A stretch of DNA of 64,000 bases from assembly GCA_964393605.1 (NCBI GenBank), contig CAYMUL010000014.1, positions 1-64,000 on the forward strand. Reading direction: 5' to 3'. Positions 1-7,872 of the stretch are shown in pieces; the stretch's first letter is position 1; every line of letters starts with the position of its first letter. The notes under the pieces were generated by a model. That model did not search any database. It was not told the origin of the DNA and saw only the letters and a list, made by a program, of their open reading frames with translations. Position numbers and translations under genes: made by a program. Origin of the DNA: CAYMUL01 sp964393605. GTDB taxonomy: Bacteria > Bacteroidota > Ignavibacteria > Ignavibacteriales > Ignavibacteriaceae.

Positions 1-188
1 TCAAATTTACCATTTTTATTTGAGGGATTTTTTTTATCGTTTTGGACAGATATGTATCTATGAGTAATATTGTAAGGCGTTCAATTTCGTAAAAAGTGTT
101 GATGGCAAAATTTGCTATCTTTCGTTCAGTTCTAAAAATAATTGTTTTATAAATTTTACATGCATAGCCATTTACGGAAAAAATCTAC

Positions 189-971
189 ATGAGTTATTGG
201 ACAGATTTGAGCATAGAATATGCTAATCAACGTTCCTATTTAGATGACCTGTTCCAGGTTTATCCTACAATACCGGAAGGTATTAGAGAAATCAATGTTG
301 ATTTGTGGAGTAATATTGAAAAAGCATTTAAGAAAAAAAATAATTTAAAATTGGTGAATGAACTTCTGAAACTTGATTTATTTCCAATCAAGGATAGTTA
401 CATCGCTTATCTGAAAAGGGATAAAACTGCGCTTGAAAGAAATCCGAAAACAGCTAACAGAATAGCCGGGCGACTTTATGAAATGGGAATTGATAAAATT
501 TATGAAAAATGTAGCGAACCAAAAGAAACTAATCGTCAAATTGGACCAATGTTTAAAAGATGGATTCAAAATAAATCACTTGGAATTTCACCGGTTAAAC
601 TTGGAACTTTCACCGCAAACAATAATGATGCGATTCTTGAAGCAAGTGATAAAGAAATGATGGATTTTGCAAAAGCAAAATTGAATTATAAACATGGTAA
701 AGGATTAGATTTTGTTGCAAGATTTAACGGCAAGTATATTATTGGTGAGGCAAAATTTCTAACTGATTTTGGCGGACACCAGAATGCTCAGTTTAACGAT
801 GCGATAAGCACTATTGAAACCAAAAATGTTAAGGCAATCAAACTTGCGATTCTCGACGGAGTACTATATATAAAAGGGAACAACAAAATGTATCGCGAAA
901 TTACCGGCAAGTATAAAAACTATTTTATTATGAGCGCATTAGTCTTACGAGAATTTTTATACCAGGTATAA
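189..971 (+). CDS. Type II restriction endonuclease (PD-(D/E)XK fold)
   Basis: A 260-residue protein six bases upstream of a DNA methyltransferase, the usual layout of a type II restriction-modification operon. Residues 172-200 carry a PD-(D/E)XK-type nuclease core: D174 in GLDF, then E187-A188-K189 in IIGEAKF, with a gap of 12 residues and predicted beta strands on both sides. The role, cleavage of unmodified DNA at the site protected by the neighbour, is inferred from the motif and the gene order. I cannot name the recognition site or an exact prototype. The upstream 188 bases hold no gene and no convincing Shine-Dalgarno site. The alternative, an unrelated PD-(D/E)XK nuclease, is less likely beside a methylase. 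Confidence 0.8.
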   Translation: MSYWTDLSIEYANQRSYLDDLFQVYPTIPEGIREINVDLWSNIEKAFKKKNNLKLVNELLKLDLFPIKDSYIAYLKRDKTALERNPKTANRIAGRLYEMGIDKIYEKCSEPKETNRQIGPMFKRWIQNKSLGISPVKLGTFTANNNDAILEASDKEMMDFAKAKLNYKHGKGLDFVARFNGKYIIGEAKFLTDFGGHQNAQFNDAISTIETKNVKAIKLAILDGVLYIKGNNKMYREITGKYKNYFIMSALVLREFLYQV

Positions 972-977
972 ACTGCA

Positions 978-2066
978 ATGATTAAAAAAAATATTCTTAT
1001 CGAAGGCGATAACCTTTTGGTTCTTGACCATTTATTAAGTGCGTATGACTTGAAAGGAAAAATAGATTTAGTCTATATCGATCCCCCCTTTTCAACCAAC
1101 ACTAATTTTACCATCACTGATGGCAGAGCTACAACTATCAGCAATTCGAGAAACGGAGAAATTGCTTACTCGGATAAATTGCAAGGTTCCGACTTCATAG
1201 AATTTTTAAGACAACGATTAGCTAAATTGGAAAAATTACTCTCTGATAAAGGTTCTATCTATTTACATATTGATTACAAGATTGGTCATTATGTAAAAAT
1301 ATTGATGGACGAAATTTTTGGAGTAGCAAACTTCCGCAATGACATCACGAGAATTAAGTGTAACCCAAAAAACTTTGCTCGTAATGGTTATGGAAATGTC
1401 AAGGATATGATTCTCTTCTATTCTAAATCTGAAAACATGATTTGGAATGAACCTATTTTATCATACACCGAAGAGGATAAAGAAAAACTTTTTCAGAAAG
1501 TTGACAAAGATGGAAGAAGATATACAACCGTTCCAATTCACGCCCCCGGTGAAACGGAAAACGGTGAAACTTCTAAACCATTTAAAGGTAAGCTACCCCC
1601 AAAAGGAAGGCACTGGAGAGTTGATGTTGCCACACTTGAACTATGGGATAAAGATAATCTTTTAGAATGGTCGTCAACCGGAAATCCCCGAAAAAAAATA
1701 TTTCTTGATGAACGAATTGGAAAGCGTTCTCAAGATGTTTGGGAATTCAAAGATCCACAATATCCTTCTTATCCTACCGAAAAAAATTCTGATTTGTTGG
1801 ATTTGATAATCAAGACTTCTTCTAATGAACATAGTATTGTTCTCGATTGCTTTTGTGGTTCCGGAACAACTTTAAAAGCTGCTCAAATAAATAATCGTCA
1901 TTGGATTGGGATTGATCAATCACCCTTAGCAATTAGCGCAACTATCAAGAAACTTGAGAGCATTCAAAATAATTTATTCGCGGTTAAATCTGATTACGAG
2001 TTTTATAAGTTTGAAAATAAGACTGATCATAAAGCAACCTTCACTACTGCTTCTGCGGTAAAATAA
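978..2066 (+). CDS. Site-specific DNA methyltransferase (beta class, N6-adenine or N4-cytosine)
   Basis: A 362-residue AdoMet-dependent DNA methyltransferase, the partner of the preceding nuclease. The catalytic motif IV is DPPF at residues 35-38, and the AdoMet-binding motif I, DCFCGSGTT, is at residues 290-298. Catalytic motif before AdoMet motif is the order of beta-class enzymes, which methylate exocyclic amino groups of adenine or cytosine. The stretch between them (about 100-270) would hold the target-recognition region. DPPF rather than DPPY is a known variant. Start and stop fit a short operon: the nuclease ends six bases before this ATG. Its likely role is to protect host DNA from the cognate nuclease. 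The recognition sequence cannot be read from the protein. Confidence 0.9.
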   Translation: MIKKNILIEGDNLLVLDHLLSAYDLKGKIDLVYIDPPFSTNTNFTITDGRATTISNSRNGEIAYSDKLQGSDFIEFLRQRLAKLEKLLSDKGSIYLHIDYKIGHYVKILMDEIFGVANFRNDITRIKCNPKNFARNGYGNVKDMILFYSKSENMIWNEPILSYTEEDKEKLFQKVDKDGRRYTTVPIHAPGETENGETSKPFKGKLPPKGRHWRVDVATLELWDKDNLLEWSSTGNPRKKIFLDERIGKRSQDVWEFKDPQYPSYPTEKNSDLLDLIIKTSSNEHSIVLDCFCGSGTTLKAAQINNRHWIGIDQSPLAISATIKKLESIQNNLFAVKSDYEFYKFENKTDHKATFTTASAVK

Positions 2067-2109
2067 AGATTAACATATGCACTTAAAAAGTTGCCACTAA
2101 CAAACACAT

Positions 2110-2127
2110 CCCTATAAATCTATAGGG
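2110..2127. repeat. Short hairpin between convergent genes
   Basis: A perfect 7-bp inverted repeat, CCCTATA then AATC then TATAGGG, lies between the end of the methyltransferase and the end of prfA. There is no T-tract on either side, so it is not a classical intrinsic terminator. It could still be a transcript-end structure for either operon. Confidence 0.45.
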
Positions 2128-2174
2128 AGAGCCTAAAACCCAAAACCCTTTTCCCCGCCACCATCCTCCCCCTT

Positions 2175-3251
2175 TCAAACTTCTGCTTGCAATTTTTCTG
2201 TGCGGTCTGCTATTTTCAGTTGTTCAATCATTTCGCCAATATCTCCGTTAATAAAGAGAGATAAATTATAAAGCGTTAAACCGATGCGATGATCTGTAAC
2301 TCTGTTTTGCGGAAAGTTGTACGTCCTTATTTTATCACTGCGATCTCCGCTGCGCACCATCGATTTTCTTTGCGCGGCAATTTCATCCGTTTGTTCGCGC
2401 ATCTTCTGTTCATATAATCTTGCTTTTAAAACTTTCATTGCTTTTTGCCGGTTCTTCAATTGCGATCTTTCATCCTGACATTGTACGACAATTCCGCTCG
2501 GCAGGTGGGTGATGCGAATTGCAGTTTCAACTTTATTCACATTCTGTCCCCCTGCGCCGCCGCTACGATAAACATCAATCTTTAAATCAGCCGGATTAAT
2601 ATCAACCTGCACATCTTCAACTTCGGGAAGAACCGCTACAGATGCGGCTGAAGTGTGAATCCTTCCATTTGCTTCCGTTGCGGGAACACGCTGCACGCGA
2701 TGAACTCCGCTTTCAAATTTTAATTCGCCGTACACATTATTTCCGATAACGGAAAAGATAACTTCTTTCATTCCGCCGAGTCCTGTGTTTTCATTATAGT
2801 CAATCAATTCAATTTTCCAATTTTGCGTTTCGGCGTAACGGCTATACATTCTGAAAAGATCGTTCGCAAAAATACTTGCTTCATCGCCGCCGGTGCCTGC
2901 GCGAACTTCTACAATTGCATTTTTATCATCGTTCGGATCTTTCGGCAGTAAAAGAATTTTTAGTTCTTCTTCGAGTTGTTCCTTTTGGATTTTCAGAGTT
3001 TCAAGTTCTTCGAGAGCAAGATCAACGAGTTCGCGGTCGTTCATTGTATCGATGATTTCTTTGTTTCCATCAATATCATCAAGTGTTTTTTGGAACTTAT
3101 CATATGCGGCGATAATCTCTTCGAGCCCGCTTCTTTCTTTACTTAAAGCAATAACTTTTTCATGATCGTTAAGAATCTCGGGATCGGATAGCGATTGATT
3201 TATTCTTTCAAATTTTTCTTTAAGTTTTTTAAGTTTTGCTACTATATCCAT
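2175..3251 (-). CDS. prfA: Peptide chain release factor 1
   Basis: A 358-residue class I release factor, the normal length for RF1. It recognises UAA/UAG stop codons in the ribosomal A site and triggers peptide release. The stop-codon-reading tripeptide PAT (PxT, RF1 type) is at residues 190-192 within RVPATEANGR. The universal GGQ is at 234-236 within GGAGGQNVNK; its Gln is the methylated residue in other bacteria. It is the last gene of the minus-strand run after ruvA, with about 54 bases between them. RF2 is excluded because that factor has SPF at the tripeptide position. Confidence 0.97.
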   Translation of the reverse strand: MDIVAKLKKLKEKFERINQSLSDPEILNDHEKVIALSKERSGLEEIIAAYDKFQKTLDDIDGNKEIIDTMNDRELVDLALEELETLKIQKEQLEEELKILLLPKDPNDDKNAIVEVRAGTGGDEASIFANDLFRMYSRYAETQNWKIELIDYNENTGLGGMKEVIFSVIGNNVYGELKFESGVHRVQRVPATEANGRIHTSAASVAVLPEVEDVQVDINPADLKIDVYRSGGAGGQNVNKVETAIRITHLPSGIVVQCQDERSQLKNRQKAMKVLKARLYEQKMREQTDEIAAQRKSMVRSGDRSDKIRTYNFPQNRVTDHRIGLTLYNLSLFINGDIGEMIEQLKIADRTEKLQAEV

Positions 3252-3305
3252 TTATAATTTTCAATTCATTTTTTCTTTGTGGGGTTGATGTAAAAATAAT
3301 TTACA

Positions 3306-3884
3306 TCACTGTAAATTTTTTAATGCTTGTTTGATTATTTCTTCGAGCGATGCATTCGGGGAAATATCCGTAGCATCGCGTACAGATTTCTCCGCAACTT
3401 TCTGATTGTATCCGAGCGAAACAAGGGCGGCAACCGCTTCATTCCTCGATGAATAGCTTTCGTCTCCTTTTATCGATTCCGAAATTTTCTCTACTTTTTG
3501 TTTCAACTCAACAATTAATCTTTCCGCAGTTTTTTTGCCGATGCCGGGAATTGCACACATGCGATTTAAATCTCCGCGCGAAATTGCAGTGCGCAAATCA
3601 TCAACTTTAATTCCCGAGAAAACACTCAATGCAAGTTTAGGACCGATTCCGCTGACCGAAATTAAAAGCTCGAACATTTCTTTTTCAACTTCGGAAGAGA
3701 AACCGAAGAGAGAAAATGCATCTTCGCGAACATGAGTGTGAATGAATAGTTCTGCGTTTTCATTTCCGGAAATTTTTTCAAACGTGTTTAAAGAAATATT
3801 AACGATGTAACCTACGCCGGAAACATCAATTACAACTTGAGTCGGTTTAACGGAAAATATTTTCCCTTTTAAGTATCCAATCAT
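3306..3884 (-). CDS. ruvA: Holliday junction branch migration protein RuvA
   Basis: A 192-residue RuvA, the junction-binding subunit that loads the RuvB helicase on four-way junctions. The N-terminal OB-fold is seen at about residues 1-62 (MIGYLKGKIFSV start). Two helix-hairpin-helix motifs follow, SGIGPKLAL near 77 and PGIGKKTAERLI near 114. A C-terminal RuvB-contacting domain spans about 145-190. It overlaps ruvC by four bases, which implies translational coupling. No ruvB lies in the window. Confidence 0.96.
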   Translation of the reverse strand: MIGYLKGKIFSVKPTQVVIDVSGVGYIVNISLNTFEKISGNENAELFIHTHVREDAFSLFGFSSEVEKEMFELLISVSGIGPKLALSVFSGIKVDDLRTAISRGDLNRMCAIPGIGKKTAERLIVELKQKVEKISESIKGDESYSSRNEAVAALVSLGYNQKVAEKSVRDATDISPNASLEEIIKQALKNLQ

Positions 3885-4417
3885 CCTACAATTTTCTCCG
3901 GGTTCTGTTCAATAAATGATTTCCAATTTTTTGTTCCGCGCGAGGAAGGAGTTTTCAATTTTAAACAATGACACACTGCAACTGCAAGCGCATCGCTTTC
4001 GTCAAACTTCAAATTTATTTTTATGTTCAATAAAGATTTGATCATATAATTCACCTGTTCTTTGGATGCGGCACCGGTTCCGACAACAGACTTCTTCACT
4101 TCGCGCGGCGAGTATTCATTGACGGGAAGTTGATTGTTCACCGCCGCAAGCATAGATGCACCTCTCGCGTAACCAATCTTCAAAGCCGACTGAACATTCT
4201 TTCCATAAAATGCTGTCTCCAAAGAAAATTCATCCGGGTCATGCTTTCGAATCAGAAAACAAAGCTCGTCATAAATTTTTTGCAATTTGTGTGCGAGGTT
4301 CGGAAGAGAAGAAAGATGAATTGTTCCTGAATCGACATGAGAGATTTCGTTGTTGAAAAGTTTAATCACTCCGAATCCCGTTTTAATTGTTCCGGGATCA
4401 ACGCCTAAAATAATCAT
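3881..4417 (-). CDS. ruvC: Crossover junction endodeoxyribonuclease RuvC
   Basis: A 178-residue resolvase that cuts Holliday junctions symmetrically. The RNase H-like acidic tetrad is visible: D7 in GVDPGT, E67 in SLETAF, and D139 and D142 in FDESDALA, closely matching the spacing of the E. coli enzyme (7, 66, 138, 141). It sits between recJ (25-base gap) and ruvA (four-base overlap) in one minus-strand unit devoted to recombination and repair. Confidence 0.97.
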   Translation of the reverse strand: MIILGVDPGTIKTGFGVIKLFNNEISHVDSGTIHLSSLPNLAHKLQKIYDELCFLIRKHDPDEFSLETAFYGKNVQSALKIGYARGASMLAAVNNQLPVNEYSPREVKKSVVGTGAASKEQVNYMIKSLLNIKINLKFDESDALAVAVCHCLKLKTPSSRGTKNWKSFIEQNPEKIVG

Positions 4418-4441
4418 CGAATAAAAATGAATTTGAAAAAA

Positions 4442-6160
4442 TCAATTGCCGTTTTCTTCTTTGAATCTAATATCCTTTATTTTGAATTGGGGAAAAGTTC
4501 TTCCGTCGCGAGTCATCTGATCAACCGAAAAGACGATATCGAATTTTGCGTTGGAAGAGTTCACCCTTTTAAAATGTTCGCCGAGATCAAAACCGATTGC
4601 ATCAAAAACTTTATCGCAGCCGTTTTGTTTCAACGTCAGTAAAAGATGTCTGCCGTCGTTGCCGACAACACGCGGATAACCGATTGCGGTAACATCTTCA
4701 GATAAAAACGCAGGGCGCATATTCCCCGGACCGAACGGCGAAAACTGATCTATGATTCTAAAAAATTTTGGAGAAAGTTCACCGAATTTTACATGCGAAT
4801 CTATTTCAATTATCGGAAGATTATCTTCAACCGAAATTTTTTCTTTTACAATTTTATTCAATTTGCTTCTAAAGAGATCGATGTTTTCAATTTGCACAGC
4901 CAAGCCTGCGGCGGCTTTGTGTCCGCCGAAATGAATCAACGTATCTTCACATTCTTTCAATGCATCGTAAATATTAAATTGCGGAGTACTTCGCGCCGAA
5001 CCTTTCGCAATGCCGTCAATAGTGGTTAAAAGCACTGCGGGCTTATAATATTTTTCAACCAATCTCGATGCAACAATTCCGATAACGCCCGGATGCCATT
5101 CGGCATCATGAAGAACAATTACGCCATCACCGTTGAGTTCATCAACTTTCCCGACCGCATCGAGCAAAGTATCTTCATCAATTTTTCTTCGTTCGCGATT
5201 GTCGGCTTCTAAAATTTGTGCTAGTTCGTTTGCTCTATTTTGATCTTGAGTAATTAAAAGTTCAACGGCAACACTTGCATCGCTTAATCTTCCAACAGCA
5301 TTAATACGCGGCGCAATTGTGAATACTACCTGCCCGCTCGTTAAATTCCCCGCAGAAAGTCTGCTACATTCAATCAATGAACGAATGCCGGGGCGGGGTT
5401 TCAAATTGATTTGATCCAAACCTGACTTAACGAGAATTCTGTTTTCATCGATAAGCGGAACAATATCCGCCGCACCTGCCAGCGCGACTAAATCAAGATA
5501 TTCAAACGGCAGTTCTCTTCTGCCGATTCTTTCGGCAATGCCTTGAATTAATTTAAATGCTACACCTGCGCCGGATAAATATTTGAAAGGATATTTGCAA
5601 CCGGGTTTGAGAGGATCAAGCACAGCAAATGCATCGGGTAGTGTATCTTTGGGTTGATGATGATCGCAGATAATTAAATCAATGCCGAGCGACTTTATAA
5701 ATCCGGCTTCTTCAATCGCAGTGATTCCGCAATCGACCGAGATCATCAGTTCGGCTTTGTTTTCTTTTATATGTTCAATGCCTTCAAAAGAAATTCCATA
5801 ACCTTCCTTTAATCTGCCGGGAATAAAATATTCTACATTAGCGCCAAGTTCTTTTAAGAACATATACATCAGCGCGGTTGAGCAGGTGCCGTCAACATCA
5901 TAATCGCCATAGATAATAATTTTTTGGTTTGAAGCGACTGCATCTATAACGCGCAGTGAAGCGGCATCTAACCCATCCATTAAAAACGGATCGTATAGAA
6001 AATCCAGAGAGGGGCGGAAAAATACTTTCGCTTCATGGAAAGTTTTTACTCCGCGGAGAATCAACACTTTTGCAAGCGTTTCCGAAATATTCAATGAATC
6101 GGCAAGAGAACGCACATCAATATCAGACGGGCTCTCTCTTAGCATCCACAATTTTTTCAT
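4442..6160 (-). CDS. recJ: Single-stranded-DNA-specific exonuclease RecJ
   Basis: A 5'-3' ssDNA exonuclease of the DHH family that acts in RecF-pathway recombination and mismatch repair. The catalytic motifs GDYDVDGTCSTA (Asp 86, 88 and 90 from my start) and ICDHHQPKD are intact, and the DHHA1 motif GGHKAAAGL is present. A longer frame runs upstream to 6244, but those 28 codons read through the 3' part of the RNase P RNA gene. I therefore start at the ATG at 6160 (MKKLWMLRE), which gives 572 residues, typical for RecJ. No clear Shine-Dalgarno site precedes this ATG. Transcription could read through from rnpB, about 30 bases upstream. Confidence 0.95.
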   Translation of the reverse strand: MKKLWMLRESPSDIDVRSLADSLNISETLAKVLILRGVKTFHEAKVFFRPSLDFLYDPFLMDGLDAASLRVIDAVASNQKIIIYGDYDVDGTCSTALMYMFLKELGANVEYFIPGRLKEGYGISFEGIEHIKENKAELMISVDCGITAIEEAGFIKSLGIDLIICDHHQPKDTLPDAFAVLDPLKPGCKYPFKYLSGAGVAFKLIQGIAERIGRRELPFEYLDLVALAGAADIVPLIDENRILVKSGLDQINLKPRPGIRSLIECSRLSAGNLTSGQVVFTIAPRINAVGRLSDASVAVELLITQDQNRANELAQILEADNRERRKIDEDTLLDAVGKVDELNGDGVIVLHDAEWHPGVIGIVASRLVEKYYKPAVLLTTIDGIAKGSARSTPQFNIYDALKECEDTLIHFGGHKAAAGLAVQIENIDLFRSKLNKIVKEKISVEDNLPIIEIDSHVKFGELSPKFFRIIDQFSPFGPGNMRPAFLSEDVTAIGYPRVVGNDGRHLLLTLKQNGCDKVFDAIGFDLGEHFKRVNSSNAKFDIVFSVDQMTRDGRTFPQFKIKDIRFKEENGN

Positions 6161-6189
6161 GAACAATTTGAAGAGAACAAAACGGAAAA

Positions 6190-6630
6190 AATCTTTGCCC
6201 GGACCTATAAGCCGAATTCTGTTTTCTCTAGAAGAGAATGGCAATTATTTATCTTGCTTTTACATTGCTGTAAAAGTCATGCGGTCTACCCGGTAATTAA
6301 AAAAAGCGAACAACCTTCTGCACCGAAGTACAAACTACCTGCTTGACCTTTCTCCCGGCGGGGCTTGCCCTGATTCATGTTGAAAAAAAAAATCTTTCAA
6401 AATGAACTTCGCGTACGAACCCTCAATTTTACAATTGAAGCGGTAGGCTCTTAACCTGCCTTTTCACCTTTACCGAAAAAAATTCGGAAGTATCTTTTCT
6501 GTGGCGCTTTCCGTTGCTAAAAAGTTACCTAATTTAGCCCCCGGCAGTTAGCCGGCGCCGCGTTCTATGGAGTTCGGACTTTCCTCTTCATCTTTGTGAT
6601 AAAGCAATTGCCCGGACCGAGCTGATTTTG
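6190..6630 (-). ncRNA. rnpB: RNase P RNA (type A)
   Basis: The minus strand carries the hallmark blocks of bacterial RNase P RNA in the right order. GAGGAAAGTCCGAACTCCAT (CR I) lies at about 6567-6586. It is followed by the GGTGAAAAGGCAGG and TAAGAGCCTACCG block, then GCAAGCCCCGCCGGGAGAAA, and ACAGAATTCGGCTTATAGG (CR V) near the 3' end. The terminal P1 helix can be paired: GCTCGGTCC (about 6614-6622) with GGTCCGGGC (6197-6205), with one mismatch and one wobble. This fixes the ends to within about 10 bases. The RNA is the catalytic subunit that trims tRNA 5' leaders. No protein gene can overlap it, which decides the recJ start. Confidence 0.95.
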
Positions 6631-7043
6631 TTCCGTTAGTTATCTTTTTAAACCTTTAATTAGTTTTTAACTAGTTACACTTATGGTTGCGAATATAACA
6701 AATTTATCCCTTCATTCTATAACTTAAATTTTTCATCGGGAATGAAATGAAGTGAGGTGAGTGCTGATTTGTAAAAAAAATATTTTGAGAAGATTGAAAA
6801 AAAATTCGAAACCGGAATTGCTTGCGCTTATGCTCTTCTCGTCGAATTAAATTAATTACGTATTTACGCCGCACTTCGTATTTCGTAACAATCACAAAAA
6901 GAAATAGAATGCTGATTGTGATTGATATTCGTAAATCGAAATCTGTGCAAATCAGTAATATCTGTGTCGTCAGTGTTCTATTTGGAGTTTTGCGTAACCT
7001 CAGTTAAACATGAAAAACTCAATTGAATTTTTTCATTCACAAT
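6631..7043. other. Non-coding gap with repeat-like text
   Basis: I see no gene in these roughly 400 bases; the short frames here lack ribosome binding sites and family features. It presumably contains the rnpB promoter and the 3' end of the next minus-strand gene's transcript. Two small structures stand out. One is an 8-bp inverted repeat AATCACAA / TTGTGATT (6890-6897 and 6916-6923). The other is a direct repeat ATCTGTG at 6941 and 6960. The wording of 6860-6990 resembles the short dispersed low-complexity repeats common between genes in Bacteroidota-like genomes. Confidence 0.5.
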
Positions 7044-7742
7044 TTAATCAGTTCGCAACCGTTCAACTGCGGAAGCGATTATGTTTGCGCTTCCTTCAAT
7101 TCCGCAAAGATGAACATTAATTGTCAAATGATATTGCGCGGAATCATCGGCATCGCAATGAAAATATTCTTTTACATAATTTTTCCGCGATGCTTCCTCT
7201 TTCTTTATAAATTTAATTGCATCCTTGTTGGAGAAATTGAATCTGCTCATAATATTTTCAACGCGCACTTCGTACGGTGCTATCATTCGTACATGAAAAA
7301 CATTTTGCAGTTTTGCGGTGATAATATTCGCGCCTCTTCCTACAATAATGCAATTGCCGATGTGTGCGAGTTGTAAAATTGTTTCCGCGCTTTGCTTCAC
7401 AAGTTTCCACAGCGGCGGATGAATTCCGAGCATCTCATTCATTGCCGAACTTAATGCAGAAGTTTTTTCTTCGGAAAGATATTCTTCTAATTTTTGTGGG
7501 AGATGGTGATCATCGAGAACAAGTTGAATTAAGTTTTTATCGAACACCGCCCAATGACGGTTGGGAAATTTTCCCGATGATTCAAGTAGATGAATAACGG
7601 CATCACTTATTTTATCCGCTTCACAGCCGGTTTCGCGGGAGATTGTGATGCAGGGTCCCGGCTTAAAACTTTTTGATATATCCACCAAACTATGCTGGCG
7701 AATATATTTTTTAGCCTTTTCGAATGCGCCTTCGACTAACAT
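7044..7742 (-). CDS. Cytidylate kinase-like family protein
   Basis: A 232-residue protein of the cytidylate-kinase-like family (Cytidylate_kin2 type), a P-loop fold related to Cmk. The N-terminal nucleotide-binding stretch is CITISRETGCEADKIS (about residues 31-46), where the canonical glycine-rich loop is altered. IIVGRGANII (near 130) and the arginine-rich region around RVENIMSRF are typical of the family. The substrate is not known for this family; CMP kinase activity should not be assumed. A strong Shine-Dalgarno AGGAGG (7749-7754) precedes the ATG. It is divergent from the ALDH-P450 operon, and its intergenic region probably holds both promoters. Confidence 0.8.
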   Translation of the reverse strand: MLVEGAFEKAKKYIRQHSLVDISKSFKPGPCITISRETGCEADKISDAVIHLLESSGKFPNRHWAVFDKNLIQLVLDDHHLPQKLEEYLSEEKTSALSSAMNEMLGIHPPLWKLVKQSAETILQLAHIGNCIIVGRGANIITAKLQNVFHVRMIAPYEVRVENIMSRFNFSNKDAIKFIKKEEASRKNYVKEYFHCDADDSAQYHLTINVHLCGIEGSANIIASAVERLRTD

Positions 7743-7859
7743 TTTTTCCTCCTGATTGGTGAAAGAATTAAAGTTGTCGCCCGAATATAGTAAATTTCAT
7801 CGGCAAAGAATATCTTGCTTTTGAAAAATTGATTCACAATGAACAAACATTTTTAGTTT

Positions 7860-7866
7860 AGGAGAA
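7860..7866 (+). promoter_or_regulatory. Ribosome binding site that places an ATT start
   Basis: AGGAGAA lies six bases before the ATT codon at 7873 and at no useful distance from any ATG, GTG or TTG in the aldehyde dehydrogenase frame. It is the main evidence for a near-cognate start at 7873. Confidence 0.6.
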
Positions 7867-7872
7867 AAGAAA

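Noticed and set aside
6161..6244. 28 extra N-terminal codons of recJ
   Set aside because: They read through the 3' end of the RNase P RNA and would exceed the normal RecJ length.
6704..6895. 63-codon minus-strand frame
   Set aside because: No ribosome site, no family features, and the DNA looks like intergenic repeat text.
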